Assembly: GCA_946480785.1 (NCBI GenBank)
Contig: CAMLLD010000006.1
Span: 46,674-110,673 of the forward strand
Length of the DNA: 64,000 bases
Direction of reading: 5' to 3'
Source: an uncultured Blastocatellia bacterium
GTDB lineage: Bacteria > Acidobacteriota > Blastocatellia > Pyrinomonadales > Pyrinomonadaceae
Each line of letters begins with the position of its first letter. The first letter of the stretch is position 1. The position numbers and the translations under genes were made by a program. This document shows, piece by piece, positions 63,601 through 64,000 of this stretch. Under the pieces are notes generated by a model. The model was not told the origin of the DNA, ran no database searches, and worked only from the letters and a program-made list of their open reading frames with translations.

Positions 63601-63945
63601 GTGAGAGAATTCGATCGCCGGCCGTGGGGAACCTACACCGTTCTCGAAGAAGCACCGACTTTCAAGGTCAAACGAATCGAGGTGCTGCCCGGAAAACGTT
63701 TGAGTTACCAGAAGCACGCGCAACGAGCGGAGCATTGGGTCGTCGTTGGCGGCACCGCGAAGGTGACTCTCGACGGCCGCGAGATAACGGTGCGCACAGG
63801 CGAAGCGATCGACATTCCTGTCGGCGCTGCTCATCGCGTCGAGAACCCCGCGGACGACGATTTGATCTTTATCGAGGTGCAGCGCGGAAATTACTTAGGC
63901 GAAGACGACATCGTCCGCCTCGAAGACGATTTCGGCCGCGCTTAA
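63601..63945 (+). CDS. Cupin-type phosphomannose isomerase-like protein
   Basis: GTG at 63601 has AAGGAG nine bases before it and is preferred; an ATG at 63577 sits directly behind the terminator and has no ribosome site, giving 122 rather than 114 residues. The product has RPWGTYTVLEEAPTFKVKRIEV, LSYQKHAQRAEHWVVVGGTAKVTLDG (metal motif with QxH and E), DIPVGAAHRVEN and EVQRGNYLGEDDIVRLEDDFGR, the signature of the phosphomannose isomerase half of type II enzymes. It interconverts mannose 6-phosphate and fructose 6-phosphate or acts on related sugars. Confidence 0.88.
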   Translation: MREFDRRPWGTYTVLEEAPTFKVKRIEVLPGKRLSYQKHAQRAEHWVVVGGTAKVTLDGREITVRTGEAIDIPVGAAHRVENPADDDLIFIEVQRGNYLGEDDIVRLEDDFGRA

Positions 63946-64000
63946 CCTCCGAAACCCCCGGAGTACAAAAATGGAATCCTCCCCCGAAATAACTGCCCCA

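Noticed and set aside
1..64000. CRISPR array, insertion sequence, tRNA or rRNA
   Set aside because: No regularly spaced direct repeats, transposase-like frame or tRNA/rRNA consensus was seen on either strand.

Overview
The window is a dense (about 90% coding) stretch of a moderately high-GC bacterial chromosome with short intergenic gaps, genes on both strands, and no rRNA, tRNA, CRISPR array, phage or transposase. The combination of PEP-CTERM proteins, an ACE-like M2 peptidase lipoprotein, an M14 peptidase, many secreted proteins of unknown function, an ImuA/ImuB/DnaE2 cassette and many palindromic intergenic repeats suggests a soil or freshwater Acidobacteriota, probably Blastocatellia-like. 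That assignment is inference; no phylogenetic marker is present to prove it.

Layout. 1-8.6 kb: the 3' part of an M14 peptidase, a DUF480 protein, the giant helicase Lhr and small secreted or hypothetical genes. 8.6-20.8 kb: M2 peptidase, metallo-beta-lactamase-fold hydrolase, FMN reductase, a VTT membrane protein, secreted proteins, cupin, PflX-like radical SAM protein, GntR regulator and cytochrome c. 20.8-26.3 kb: cupin, 3-methyladenine glycosylase (tag), a large hybrid histidine kinase and a sugar oxidoreductase/isomerase pair. 26.3-31 kb: 1-Cys peroxiredoxin and a complete sugar ABC importer (binding protein, two permeases, ATPase). 31-42.5 kb: quinone oxidoreductase, MBL hydrolase, a DUF4199/LytS/LytTR operon, a HerA-like ATPase, a GNAT protein, an aldehyde dehydrogenase and a PolX protein whose polymerase active site appears dead. 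42.5-47.3 kb: cupin, hypotheticals, a HIT protein, a long highly structured RNA-like region ending in a strong terminator, a VOC protein and an EamA transporter.

47.2-54.3 kb is the clearest functional module: lexA, a UdgX-type uracil-DNA glycosylase, imuA, imuB and dnaE2. This is an SOS-regulated translesion mutagenesis cassette. Its dnaE2 carries an in-frame 129-bp palindromic element, reminiscent of the protein-invading palindromic elements of Rickettsia. 54.3-61.8 kb: a response regulator, two small ORFs, three PEP-CTERM surface or secreted proteins separated by a shared hairpin motif, then an NtrC-type regulator and a PAS histidine kinase resembling the PrsK/PrsR pair that controls exosortase systems. 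The window ends with an HtrA-type protease and a cupin phosphomannose-isomerase-like protein.

The most notable items are the structured-RNA candidate at 44953-45484, the palindrome inside dnaE2, the PolX lacking all three polymerase aspartates, and several families of long inverted repeats between genes.
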